64,000 bases of DNA from Meconema thalassinum. Its lineage: Eukaryota; Arthropoda; Insecta; Orthoptera; Tettigoniidae. Every line of letters starts with the position of its first letter. Positions within the stretch are counted from its first letter, which is position 1. The translations under genes were made by a program, and so were the position numbers. Shown piece after piece: positions 54,704-64,000 of the stretch. Where the stretch lies: assembly GCA_946902985.2 (NCBI GenBank), contig OX336388.2, forward strand, positions 1,508,668,545 to 1,508,732,544, written 5' to 3'. The notes under the pieces are model-generated. The model was not told the origin of the DNA, made no database searches, and was given only the letters and a program-made list of their open reading frames with translations.

Positions 54704-54717
54704 ATATATTAGTGTGA

Positions 54718-55480
54718 TTAGTTACGTAGTTGTCCTTACAAGGTGAAGTACATTCCATCTTAGTCCTTATGTCAGATGTTAAATCTTCGGAGGAAACGGG
54801 AATTGATATACTAATATCTGTCCCACACTTCGCGAATGTTCCTTGCTTGTAACTTGGTGATATTCCCAGTGAACCAGTGCTACCCCAAAACCAAGGACCT
54901 GGCAAATAAATGAATGTAGGGGGACTTGAAGTGATTTGCAAAGCAAGTTGGTGCGGTAAGATTCCCGGTGTCGGTGCCAGTGAAGTGCGAGGCATGCTGC
55001 AGGCCGGCATGTGTCGCCAGAAGTGAGCAGACCAGACAGAGAATTAACACGTCACACACGTGACGAGCCCCTCCCTTGCACTACCGCCACAGGAAACATA
55101 AACAATGTTTAAGTTGCCAGCTGCCACAGTATCCTAGTCGCGCGGGGTGTGTGTTCCTACAGCTGCCACATCTGACAAGGTGAGCCCTCACAGTCCTTTT
55201 CTGCAAGCAACTTTCTTTTTCTTAGCTTTCGGATAGCTTCATTTTATAATAAAAGCCAAAAGATACAACAGTTAGGCGCTATAACTTCTAATTTGGTGTT
55301 TTTGCGCTGCCATGCGGTGACGAGTAGAATTGCAGGCAGTTGTTTATATCTATATTTCGAGTTCATGGGGAATTGTTAGTTGCTTATCATTGTTTAGATA
55401 CTCAAGAAAGCTTACTCAGTTCGGATACATCTGGTTTCGTTTTTTAAGGAATAACTGCTTACTGCATTCTCTTTTTCGTA
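54718..55480. other. Unassigned region
   Basis: The block 54810-54885 is shared with 39635-39715. A GC-richer stretch 55030-55180 includes 'gacaaggtgagc', which fits a splice donor, but I see no open frame ending there. No gene is called. Confidence 0.35.
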
Positions 55481-55810
55481 TACACCAGAACCCGGGTAAT
55501 CAAAAACACGCAAATCCGAAATTTTGGATAATCGAAAAAAAAGTGACGCAGGAAAAAATAATAAAAATCTTACTTGCATCGCAAAGAAAGCATTTCATCA
55601 TATTGTTGTACTTAAAAAAAAGGATTTTGTAAGCCAGTGCCAGGCAGATGTATGCTCACCGCAACTCCATAACACTGCCCTCATGCTAAGCTCCCTAGCA
55701 GGCGGGCTGTGTTACATTAGAGGGGAAATACAGCGGGGAGGAGACATTCCAGCAATAATATTGTCCTTCTGAATATGCATCACATACTACATACACCTTA
55801 GAATCAATTC
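55481..55810. mobile_element. Possible pogo/Tigger-type fragment
   Basis: 'accagaacccgggtaatcaa' and 'atccgaaattttggataatc' resemble the ends of pogo-like elements (CAGTxGAACCC...TAATCCG). The partner terminus and a transposase are missing, so this is a suggestion only. Confidence 0.3.
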
Positions 55811-56318
55811 ACACCTTGAGCTTTTGCCTTACGTCACACTGCAATACAGTGGTTGCTCTTCCTTCAGAAACATCACATCTCACTGACATGCCCTGGGCTG
55901 ATTCATGTTAGCAATTAACAGACTAGAACCAGAGTACAGTAAATCACATCTAAATCAATATATAAAACAAGACGTTCCGTGACGAACTAAAGAGCCTACT
56001 TTTCTTAAAATTAAGATTCATACCAATGATCAATCTACAGTATAAGAACCTATCTAGAATAATGACGAAATTAAGTTGGTAATATAGAAATGTCTAATTA
56101 GTTCGAAATATACCTCGTATAATGTAGCCTAATAGAGCACTAGAGTTGCCAGTCCTGGTGACTGAATATATTCTTAGTTCCATCTCTTATGGTACAGAAT
56201 ACAAAATTTGGTCGAAGTCCAATGGACGTTACCCGCAGTTAGACATTGATTCTATCAGAACGCGTAAAAGCATGTTGGCAACAATGGCATGCGTACGCTG
56301 GTCAGAAATAATCTGAAA

Positions 56319-56657
56319 TATTATGATATCTTAAAAAGATGGTATATTGGCTTTCACGGCCGGTGAATTAAAACTCAGGAATTATTCTAGGTTTTAATTC
56401 ACTGGCCGTGAAAGCCAATATACCATCTTTTTGGAAGCCTTCATAGGGAGGTTAAGGCTGCTTGAGCTTTTAGTTCTCGCAGTCAAGTGGTGCAGTTGCA
56501 CTCAATATAAAGGGAGGTGGCGCGCAGTTCGTCACTCCTGTGGGGGTCCGGGCGGGGACACCAAGAGCCCACCGATGAGCCAGCTTGGTGTCCTAGGCGA
56601 AACCCAACACAAGACACGGTAAAAACCTAGAAGAATTCCTGACTATTATGATATCTT
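56319..56657 (+). mobile_element. 311-bp hairpin-ended element, unclassified
   Basis: The body is 56333-56643, flanked by perfect 14-bp duplications tattatgatatctt (56319, 56644). It opens with a 42-bp inverted repeat (56333-56374 and 56391-56432, 41 of 42 paired, 16-bp loop). The loop start 'tcaggaattattctaggttt' is mirrored at the far end by 'aacctagaagaattcctga'. A second perfect stem, GGACACCAA (56556-56564) with TTGGTGTCC (56585-56593), encloses 20 nt. A long target duplication points to a retroposition route. An inverted 5' duplication is a known feature of Penelope-like insertions, but no protein is present to confirm. Confidence 0.7.
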
Positions 56658-56701
56658 TTGTGCCAATTTTGGTGTTTAATTGTTAGTACGGTAGAAGGTT
56701 A

Positions 56702-59700
56702 GTAGAATTGCCCTTTACTTATTCTGAAAGGGAGTAGCAGCCTTTCAGAATAAATCAATTCTTTACTAGTCTTATAGACGGTTAAGATATTGATAATATA
56801 AGCCAAATAATGGCTACACTGCGTCCTGCTGCACGGCTGAAAGCAACGGGAAACTACAGCCGTATGCTATTCCCGAGGATATGCACCTCTCTATGCATAA
56901 TTACGTGGGATGATGGCCTCCTCCCTTGTAAAATTTCAATCCGGAGGTAAACTAGTCCCCCGTTCGGATCTCCGGGTGGGGACTACTCGAGAGGGGGTTA
57001 ACATCACAGAAGTGACAAAGAGGAAATCTGACATTCTACGGTTCGGAGCGTGGAATGTTAGAAGTCTGCTAGGAAGTGGAAAGTTAGAAAACTTAGAAAG
57101 GGAAATGGATAGGTTGAGGTTGGATTTGGTTGGGATTAGTGAAATGTGCTGGCAGGCAGAGCAGGACTTTTGGTCAGGAGACTATAGGGTCATTAGCACT
57201 AAATCAAACAATGGCCAAGCAGGGGTTGGTCTCATATTGAGTAGGAAACTTGGACAGCGGGTGGAATATTATGAGCAATACAGTGAACGGATTATTGTAG
57301 CAAAAATCAATACTAAACCTACGTGCACCACAGTGGTAAAAGTCTATATGCCTACCAGTCAAGCTGATGATGAGGATGTTGAAAAGGTCTACGAAGAAAT
57401 AGATGACATTCTGAGGTATATCAAAGGTGATGAAAATGTTATAGTAATGGGAGATTGGAATGCTGTGGTAGGAAAAGGGAGAGAAGGGAAGATAGGAGAT
57501 TTCGGATTAGGTGAAAGGAATGATCGAGGAAGCAGGCTGGTAGAATTCTGCACCGAGCATGAGTTGGTCATAGCTAACACCTTATTCAATAACCACAATA
57601 GAAGAATATACACATGGATGAGACCAGGAGATACAGGGCGTTACCAAAACGACTTCATTATGGTCAAGCAGAGGTTTCGAAACCAGATTTTGGATTGTAA
57701 AACATATCCTGGTGCTGACATAAACTCTGACCACAATCTGGTTGTAATGAAATGCAGATTAAAGTTGAAGAAACTGAAGAAAAGTCAAAAGCCAAAAAGG
57801 TGGGCAATAGACAGACTGAAAAAGAAGGATGTAAACGAAAGATTCAAGAAGAGTATAAAGGAAGGACTAATGAAAAACACTAAACAAACTTCAATTGCAG
57901 ACGAATGGTCACTTTTGAAGAATGAAATAACAAAGGCCGCAGAAGAAAACATTGGTAGGAAAGAAAGAATAGGAAGAAAACCGTGGATCACTCAGGATAT
58001 ACTAGAATTGATGGATGAAAGGCGGAAACACAAGAATGTAAGAGATGAAAAGGCGAAAGCAGAATACAGACGTCTGAGAAATGAGGTTAACAAGAAGTTC
58101 AAGGAAGCGAAAGAAGAATGGTTGAAAGAGAAATGTGCAGGTATAGAAAATTGTCTGAAATTAGGAAAAGTAGACACAGCTTATCGAAGGATTAAGAATA
58201 CTTTTGGGGAAAATAAGACTAAGTGCTGTAATATTAAGGACACAAATGGAAAGCCCCTAACAGATAGGGAAGAAAAAGTTGAGAGATGGAAAGCTTACAT
58301 AGAGAGTTTGTATAAGGGAAAGGAGATTGAGAATCATGTAATGGAAAGGGAGGAGGAAATTGATGATGATGCGAAAGGAGATTTAATATTGAGATCAGAA
58401 TTTGATAGAGCTTTGGAAGACTTAAGCAGGAACAAAGCACCAGGCATTGATGATATACCGATTGAGTTGCTACGCTGCATAGGAGATGAAGGTCTGATCA
58501 GGTTATTTCACTTGGTGTGTAGGATTTATGAGATAGGTGAGGTACCCCCTGATTTCAAGAAGAATGTAATCATCCCTATACCAAAGAAAATGGGAGCTGA
58601 CAGATGTGAAGATTACCGTACAATCAGCTTGATTACTCATGCTTCAAAGATCCTGTCTAGAATAATTTACAACAGGATTGAAAGCCAGATAGAAACGGAG
58701 TTGGGTGAAGACCAGTTTGGTTTCAGGAGAAATGTAGGAACAAGGGAAGCTGTACTAAGTCTTAGGCTGATTTTGGAAGGTAGAATAAGGAAAGATAAGA
58801 GAACGTTCATGGCTTTTGTAGACTTAGAAAAGGCTTTTGATAACGTTGATTGGACTAAATTGTTTGACATTTTGAAATCGAATGGAATAAAGTACAGGGA
58901 TAGGAGGGTGATATACAATCTATACAGAAACCAGACAGAAGTCATTCGAGTTGAAGGACATGAGAGAGAAGCTGGTATTCAGAAAGGTGTAAGGCAAGGC
59001 TGCAACTTATCACCCATACTTTTCAATCTTTACATTGAACAAGCAATGAAGGAAATTAGAGAAAAATTGAAAGTGGGAGTGAAGATTCAAGGAGAAATAA
59101 TTTCAACTCTGAGATTTGCTGATGACATCGTCATCTTGGCCGACAAGCCTGAGGATTTGAATGAGTTTTTGAATGGTATGGACTCTGTCTTACGGAAAGA
59201 ATTCATGATGAAAATTAATAAATGTAAAACAAAAATACTGGAATGCAGCCGAAATAAATCAGAAACCTCTATGGAGATCAAATTGATAGGTGAAAAGCTG
59301 AAGGAAGTAGGAGACTTCTGTTACTTAGGAAGCAGAATAACCAGTGATGGACGAAGCAAAGAGGATATAAAAAGTAGGTTGGCTCAGGCAAAGAAAGCAT
59401 TTCTACAAAAAAGGAATCTGCTGACATCGAATATAGATTTAGGTATTAGGAAGTCATTTTTGAAAGCCTTTGTCTGGAGCGTGGCGCTCTATGGAAGTGA
59501 AACTTGGACTATTGGTGCAGCAGAAAAGAGGAGAATTGAAGCATTTGAAATGTGGTATTACAGGAGAATGATGAGGATCAGATGGGCGGATAGGGTTACA
59601 AACGAAGAGGTATTAAGACGAGTGGGAGAGGAGAGATGTTTCTGGCGACTGCTAATGAAGAGAAGAGATAGGTTGGTAGGACACATACTAAGACACCCAG

Positions 59701-59895
59701 GAGTAGCAAGCTTGGTTATGGAAGGAAGGGTCGAGGACAAGAACTGTAGGGGTAGACCAAGGTTAGAATATGTTAAACAGATTGCCTCAGATGTAGGGTG
59801 TGGTAGCTATGTAGAGATGAAACGATTAGCTCAGGACAGGGAGGCATGGAGGGCTGCATCAAACCAGTCAAAAGACTGAAGACTCAAACAACAAC
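56702..59895 (+). mobile_element. RTE-type LINE, near complete
   Basis: The 5' leader is ~208 bp with a perfect 13-bp hairpin (56719-56731 and 56741-56753), followed by the ORF and a 16-bp 3' end finishing 'actcaaacaacaac'. The flanks share an imperfect ~40-bp stretch beginning 'ttgtgccaattttgg' (56658 and 59896), consistent with a long target duplication. The uninterrupted site is seen in H1 near 29700-29730. There is no poly-A, which fits RTE elements (short simple-repeat tails). Confidence 0.82.
56910..59879 (+). CDS. RTE-clade LINE ORF: endonuclease and reverse transcriptase (989 aa)
   Basis: An uninterrupted frame of normal length for RTE ORFs. Residues ~45-280: APE-type endonuclease with FGAWNVRSLL, LVGISEMCW (Glu), VIVMGDWNAVVG and the C-terminal SDHNLVV (D274, H275). 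~290-480: lysine-rich coiled linker. ~505-770: reverse transcriptase with NKAPGIDDIPIELL, FMAFVDLEKAFD (D638), GVRQGCNLSPILFNLYIE and LRFADDIVILA (F736-A-D-D739). Then YLGSRITSDG, SETWTI and a C-terminal GHILRHPGVASLVMEGRVE. All catalytic residues I can check are present. Such proteins nick DNA and copy their own RNA at the nick (target-primed reverse transcription). Relatives are often mis-annotated in insects as craniofacial development protein 2. The start at the MMASS Met is the first ATG in frame; GC-rich codons precede it. Confidence 0.92.
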   Translation: MMASSLVKFQSGGKLVPRSDLRVGTTREGVNITEVTKRKSDILRFGAWNVRSLLGSGKLENLEREMDRLRLDLVGISEMCWQAEQDFWSGDYRVISTKSNNGQAGVGLILSRKLGQRVEYYEQYSERIIVAKINTKPTCTTVVKVYMPTSQADDEDVEKVYEEIDDILRYIKGDENVIVMGDWNAVVGKGREGKIGDFGLGERNDRGSRLVEFCTEHELVIANTLFNNHNRRIYTWMRPGDTGRYQNDFIMVKQRFRNQILDCKTYPGADINSDHNLVVMKCRLKLKKLKKSQKPKRWAIDRLKKKDVNERFKKSIKEGLMKNTKQTSIADEWSLLKNEITKAAEENIGRKERIGRKPWITQDILELMDERRKHKNVRDEKAKAEYRRLRNEVNKKFKEAKEEWLKEKCAGIENCLKLGKVDTAYRRIKNTFGENKTKCCNIKDTNGKPLTDREEKVERWKAYIESLYKGKEIENHVMEREEEIDDDAKGDLILRSEFDRALEDLSRNKAPGIDDIPIELLRCIGDEGLIRLFHLVCRIYEIGEVPPDFKKNVIIPIPKKMGADRCEDYRTISLITHASKILSRIIYNRIESQIETELGEDQFGFRRNVGTREAVLSLRLILEGRIRKDKRTFMAFVDLEKAFDNVDWTKLFDILKSNGIKYRDRRVIYNLYRNQTEVIRVEGHEREAGIQKGVRQGCNLSPILFNLYIEQAMKEIREKLKVGVKIQGEIISTLRFADDIVILADKPEDLNEFLNGMDSVLRKEFMMKINKCKTKILECSRNKSETSMEIKLIGEKLKEVGDFCYLGSRITSDGRSKEDIKSRLAQAKKAFLQKRNLLTSNIDLGIRKSFLKAFVWSVALYGSETWTIGAAEKRRIEAFEMWYYRRMMRIRWADRVTNEEVLRRVGEERCFWRLLMKRRDRLVGHILRHPGVASLVMEGRVEDKNCRGRPRLEYVKQIASDVGCGSYVEMKRLAQDREAWRAASNQSKD

Positions 59896-60911
59896 TTGTG
59901 CCAATTTTGGATGAAATCCATTTGTTAGTATAGAAGTTACATGTATTTTAAAATTGGAGTTATAAGCAAGCATAGAATCATGTTGGCAGCACTGACTTAT
60001 ATTAATTACTCCAAATTAATCTAGAATGTCAGGTGCTATGCGTGAGCAAAGTATAGAGCTGTTGGCTTGCATACTTTCTGATATATTGATATTAGGGTAA
60101 AAAATGCAGACAGCATTAATTAATAGTTGGCAGCCCTGATTGCTCTTAAGAATACTTATAGTCATATCTGTTATGTTTCACATAGCACATATGAAATTTC
60201 GTTGAAATCCAACTGATAGTATAGAAGTTACATGTATTTAAAATTGGTCCTATCAACAGGCTTAGAATCATGTTGGTAGAACTGACGTATATAAGTTACT
60301 CCAAATTAATCTAAAATGGCAGATACTATACGTGTGCATAGTTTAATGCTGTCGGCTTGCATACTTTCCTATATGTTGGCATTTTAACAGTTGGCAGCCC
60401 TGGTGGCTCTTTAGAATACGCTGTCATTTCTGTTTCTGTACACATATTACATACAAAATTTGGTTGAAATCCAATTGATAGTGTAGATGATATATGCATT
60501 TAAAAATTGGACTTATCAGGAGCCTTAAAACTATTTTGGCAACACTGCCATATCTGGCCCCCTGGAAATTAAACTGAAATAGTATTATTTATATTTGTGC
60601 CAATTTTGGAATAGCTCCCATGCATACCTTCCATGATATCCAACATGGAGCTAAAATTTTTAGTGCGTTTTTGCAGCAGTTGGAAGAACTGACTTCATTT
60701 TCAAATATGGGCTTGAGATATTCCGATATACACCTTTACTCATACTAAATTTGGTTTCGATGTCTGCAGCCGTTTAGGAGTTGATAGGGGGGACACACAC
60801 ACACAGACAGACAGACAGACAGACAGAAGGACAGACCGACACACAATTACCCGGATCGATCTCATAAGGCTACTTTTTCCTAATTTTTGCAAAATGTGAA
60901 AAGTAGTTTAG

Positions 60912-61081
60912 AAATGTAGTGGTGTCTGTCTGTTACTCTCTAAACATTGAAATGCCAAGAATAGTAGCGAGTCTGAACGCTGTACAGATCCCCACATTTT
61001 GCGCTGATAAATGAAGTAAATCCGCACTCGTAACTGAAAATGAGGAAATGAATGCACATGGGAATAAATGAATTAATAAAT
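60912..61081. other. Short spacer
   Basis: Begins with a Helitron-like 'ggtgtctgtctgttactctc'; no bounded element. Confidence 0.3.
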
Positions 61082-61384
61082 AATAACCCCTGGCTCTACA
61101 GCCCGTGAAGGGCCTAGGGCTACTAAGTGACCGCTGCCCAGCCATTTGGCCTGGAGATATTGGTGTGACGCGTGATCAGCGCATCGGGTCCCCTCAGCCG
61201 TTAATCTTGGTTTTCGTGATCGGGGCACTGCCTCATTGTCAGACAGCTACTTAATTGTCCTCACGAGGCTGAGTGCACCCCGTTCCAGCCCTCATGTCAG
61301 TTTCTAAACTCACTGACTCAGCCGGGAATCGAACCCGGGGCCTCCGGATAAGAGGCAGGCGCACTACCCCAACACCACGGGGAA
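61082..61384 (-). mobile_element. SINE family E, copy 2
   Basis: On minus the head is CCCGTGGTGTTGGGGTAGTG-like with B box GGGTTCGATTCCC (plus reading 61324-61336). The body matches 29731-30043, including the 'tcacgcgtcacaccaatatc' block. The target duplication is unclear because of A/T-rich flanks. Confidence 0.85.
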
Positions 61385-62738
61385 GAAATAAATTGGGAAA
61401 TATGTTATTGGATGCAAATTTACCCTGTGGTAATTTCCAACAAACCAAAACCTCAAAGCAGGCAGTATTATAGGATCCTATCCCATCTTAAAGACCAGTT
61501 GCAAGCATAATGTATGTACTTTAGTCTAAGTTACGGCAGATAGGTTAATTAGTTACTTATTGTTGTTTTAAGGGGTGGAACAGCGAGGTCATCTTCCCCC
61601 AACAAAAGTTTAAATGGCCTATAATGGTAATGAGCATAGTTTCGGAATCCAGAACATACACCATTATTTTAAGTCATTCCAGTCTCAAATCAGGTTAGTT
61701 ACAACTTCTGCCAACAGATACCACGTTCAAAGAATTTCAGTCAAAATCACTATATAGCAAGTCAGTCGGGAGTAGGCATGCTTATGCACAGACCTGTACA
61801 ACCTACGATCAGACAAGTAGCCACATACGTAATAGAACTCGAGTGCATGTACTAGCCTAATTGTACTATATTGTGTTTGTTTTAACTTTATACACGTTCA
61901 TGATACTACGGGTAATAAGTGGTTCACAAACACTTATAAACAAACTAATCTCATATGACGAGATTCACACTGCGTAATTTAAATTAGATGCATTTTACCA
62001 AGTATAATAAGGTTACAGAGATATGTATTTGTATATATAAATTTAAACCTCAACCCCAGTTAATAAGGATCTGATGAAGACTACTTGACGGTCGAGACGC
62101 GTAATCTTTATTTGCCCATTATTTAATAGTGACTATAGTTAATACAGGAAATGTTTCAGGAGTGTTTGTTTACTTATTTAATTATTGTGTTTTATATTAT
62201 AGTCTACAGTATAAAATATATTGTATCTCCGCCCACTCATTTAGGCAGACTTGTGTTGACAGACCGAAGAGTTACAACTAAAAGTTTGTATGGTTTCCCA
62301 TTATGAATTCCGAGACGTTGTCTTCTAATTAGACATTGTTGCATTATTCCAAATTCCTGACCAATTTCCTTTTTTTTTCTTTCTTCATAAACTCCTCTCA
62401 TAATTTTGGTGCCAGGAAGGGCATGGAGATTTTATAACCTCAGAACGTGTCAAATTTTTACTTGTTTTTTAAAGTTTATTATAACTTAATGATTGTATAT
62501 ACTGTTGTACATACAGTATGTATTATGTACACATCTGCCAAATCCCAAGTGTACAGAACTTGATGATGTTTGCCAGACGAATGAAACATGTTATCCATAA
62601 TCTCCCCACCCCATTTTCGAGAAAAGTATACAATTAATCCGTACAGCCAGTTTACAAGGTGTAAGTAGATGTGTTACTCCACGCCCTATTTCATTAGGCA
62701 CATGAACGAGTTGACGGACTGAAATACATTTAATTTAC
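61385..62738. other. Unassigned region with two hammerhead-like strings
   Basis: Motif 1: CTGATGA at 62073, GACT/GGTC pairing, then GAGAC. Motif 2: TTGATGA at 62561 followed by GAAACATGTTA. Positions 62388-62425 ('aaactcctctcataattttg', 'gtgccaggaagggcat') match the family-C SINE 3' half. Nothing else is identified. Confidence 0.35.
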
Positions 62739-63515
62739 TGGATTATAAAGGTCATCATCATCATCTTCATTTCCCCTTTTCCAGCTGACACTGGGTGGGG
62801 GCAAATATGGTTCCTCTCCACTTTGTTCTGTCGTTCCACCATTCCTCTTCCGACACAGTGTTCCAATCCAGGTTCCGTTTTCTAATGATATACGTCACCG
62901 AGTCCATCCAACGCATTCTTGGTCTTCCTCGTACTCTCTTCCCTGTCATCCGTCGTTCCAGTGCTCGTCTTTGTAGACTTTCTTCATTCATCCGTTTGAC
63001 ATGTCAAAACCATCTCAATCTGTTTTGCTCCAGATTGTCATTTAGTTTCGGTACTCCCAGCTCTTTCCGTATATCTTCATTTCTCACTCTGTCTTTCCTC
63101 GTTTTCTGGACCATACTTCTCAGGAATCTCATCTCAGCTGCCTGTACTCTGCTCTCATCCCTCTTAGTCATTGTCCAAGTTTCTGCTTAAAATGTCATTA
63201 TAGGAACATAATATGCTTTGTACATAACTTATTTAGCCTTAATTGTTATATCCTTGTTCGATACTAATCCCCGTACCTGTTGGTAGAAAGCACTCCCGAG
63301 TTGTATTCTTCTGCTAATTTCCAAATCTAGTCTTCCATCTTCAGTCAGTTCACTTCCCAAGTATTTGAAGTGTTTCGCCACTTCCAATTCCTTATCTCCG
63401 ACTTTGATTACTCCTTTTCCTTCTTTCTTACCTCTACTCAACACCACTGTTTTACTCTTCTCCACATTTATCTTCAGTGCCCATTGCTCAATCTCGAGCT
63501 ATGGATTATAAAGGT
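62739..63515 (-). mobile_element. 5'-truncated RTE-type LINE
   Basis: The body is 62753-63501. Perfect 14-bp duplications tggattataaaggt lie at 62739-62752 and 63502-63515. The minus-strand 3' end is (GATGAT)n (plus 'catcatcatcatcttc' at 62753), a typical RTE tail. Confidence 0.9.
62767..63500 (-). pseudogene. RTE ORF C-terminus, broken
   Basis: On minus: VGDKELEVAKHFKYLGSELT, SRRIQLGSAFYQQVRGL, VMYKAYYVPIMTF, a stop (TAA, near 63190), AETWTMTKRDESRVQAAEM, FLRSMVQKTRKDRVRNEDIR, RWFGHVKRMNEESLQRRAL, RGRPRMRWMDSV and end at 62767. These are the post-RT blocks of RTE proteins, in order. Neither the RT core nor the endonuclease is included. Compared with the 989-residue ORF in this window it is a different family. 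Confidence 0.85.
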
Positions 63516-64000
63516 AATACTGATAAATTGCTTCTAAATTTCTATAAATTAATCTCACCTCATTCCCGATACCGTAGATACAGTAGGGAGAAGGCATACA
63601 CAGTGACTTAGTAGTTATGGGTGTGGTCTTAGTTAACGTTATTAGGCTCTCCATCCAATTTTTTAACAAACGTCTGTGCGTGCAATTCTATATAGCGTTT
63701 GTACTAGCGCTCTGGTAACAAAGGCTAGCTGATTGCCCAACTGTCAGTCAGAACATTTATTAGAAGTTTAAGAGCGAATCCTTTTTCTTTTACCAACAAG
63801 TTGAAAGACTATTGATTTGGAGTGATATTTTCACTGTTGGGTTGTGTCTGATCTGGTTAGTCTACAACAATAACTACAAAAAGTACACGTGCTTGTGCCA
63901 TTATTACCTTTCTCAAGACTACACGCTTATGCGAAGGTCTTTTATAAATAAGGCAGGTGATTCTAAGGAAGTGTACACCATTTCTCCCCTCCCCCCTGCC
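63516..64000. other. Unassigned right end
   Basis: No ORF, repeat or motif recognised. Confidence 0.35.

Larger units (their letters stand above)
49707..54717 (-). mobile_element. Helitron-like non-autonomous element 3
   Basis: On minus the 5' end is TCACACTAATATATAAC (from 54717), preceded by A. The 3' end is 'gaacgggtacttctgCTAG' (49707), followed by T. It is the reverse relative of Helitron 1: modules 52685-53267 and 49707-52684 correspond to 7820-8410 and 12994-16049. Each copy lacks the insertions present in the other, which fixes the empty sites. Nested: HINE H2 (53268-54703) and a LINE fragment (about 51041-51985). No transposase ORF. Confidence 0.78.
55966..60911 (-). mobile_element. 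Helentron-like HINE element (copy H3) with two insertions
   Basis: The left (3') end is 'aacaag' 55966, stem-loop GTTC-cgtgac-GAAC (55974-55987) and 'agagcctacttttctt'. The right (5') end is 'ggatcgatctcataaggcta', 'tttttgcaaaatgtgaaaag' and 'tagttta' (to about 60911). The backbone is collinear with H1 and provides H1's empty sites for the BEL and SINE E insertions. It contains the hairpin element 56333-56643 and the RTE LINE 56702-59895. Confidence 0.75.

Noticed and set aside
55030..55192. Host promoter/first exon with splice donor
   Set aside because: GC-rich stretch and a GTGAGC donor only; no open frame, no downstream exon and no conserved core promoter.

Overview
The window reads as repeat-dense, gene-poor insect nuclear DNA. 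The grounds are arthropod-type BEL/Pao, mariner, hAT, RTE and Helitron elements, a very large load of tRNA-headed SINEs, and no host exon that I can support in 64 kb. The SINE set (heads such as GGCTTCGGTGG and GCCTCCGTGGCTTAGG, and bodies with a 'caccaggcaaatgctggga' core) resembles what is common in large polyneopteran (orthopteroid) genomes. That placement is an inference from memory, not a database result.

Layout. 1-7.4 kb: SINEs, LINE 3' scraps, a 60-bp minisatellite and a truncated transposase N-terminus. 7.4-16.1 kb: a nested cascade. A tRNA-SINE has a Helitron-like element in its AAAT tail. That Helitron holds a Helentron-like (HINE) element, which holds a second HINE carrying a 293-bp satellite array. 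16.1-21.4 kb: a dead hAT element (8-bp target duplication AGTTATGA), itself hit by two SINEs and by a 1.25-kb element with a THAP-like reading frame. 22.8-25.5 kb: a long palindrome whose left arm holds a mariner, which in turn holds a SINE. 25.7-29.3 kb: SINE concatemer and LINE tails. 29.3-36.1 kb: a HINE that received a SINE and a very young BEL/Pao retrotransposon (382-bp LTRs differing at one base, duplication CATAC). 36.3-40.8 kb: LINE scraps and unassigned DNA. 40.8-49.1 kb: an 8.3-kb Helitron-like element with a ~640-bp tandem array and an unclassified ~4-kb insertion. 49.7-54.7 kb: a third Helitron-like element, the inverted relative of the 7.8-16 kb one, carrying a HINE and a LINE fragment. 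56-60.9 kb: a HINE holding a hairpin-ended 311-bp element and an RTE-type LINE with an uninterrupted 989-codon ORF. 61-64 kb: a SINE, unassigned DNA and a 5'-truncated RTE copy.

How the parts relate. No gene pathway is visible. Relationships are parasitic: each element is dated by what it interrupts. Because several families occur more than once here, one copy often shows the empty site of an insertion in another, so many boundaries are supported by target duplications plus an intact paralogous site. The only long intact reading frames are the BEL polyprotein (which lacks RNase H and most of integrase through an in-frame deletion) and the RTE ORF. Pairwise comparisons were made by eye, so boundaries may be off by a few bases.
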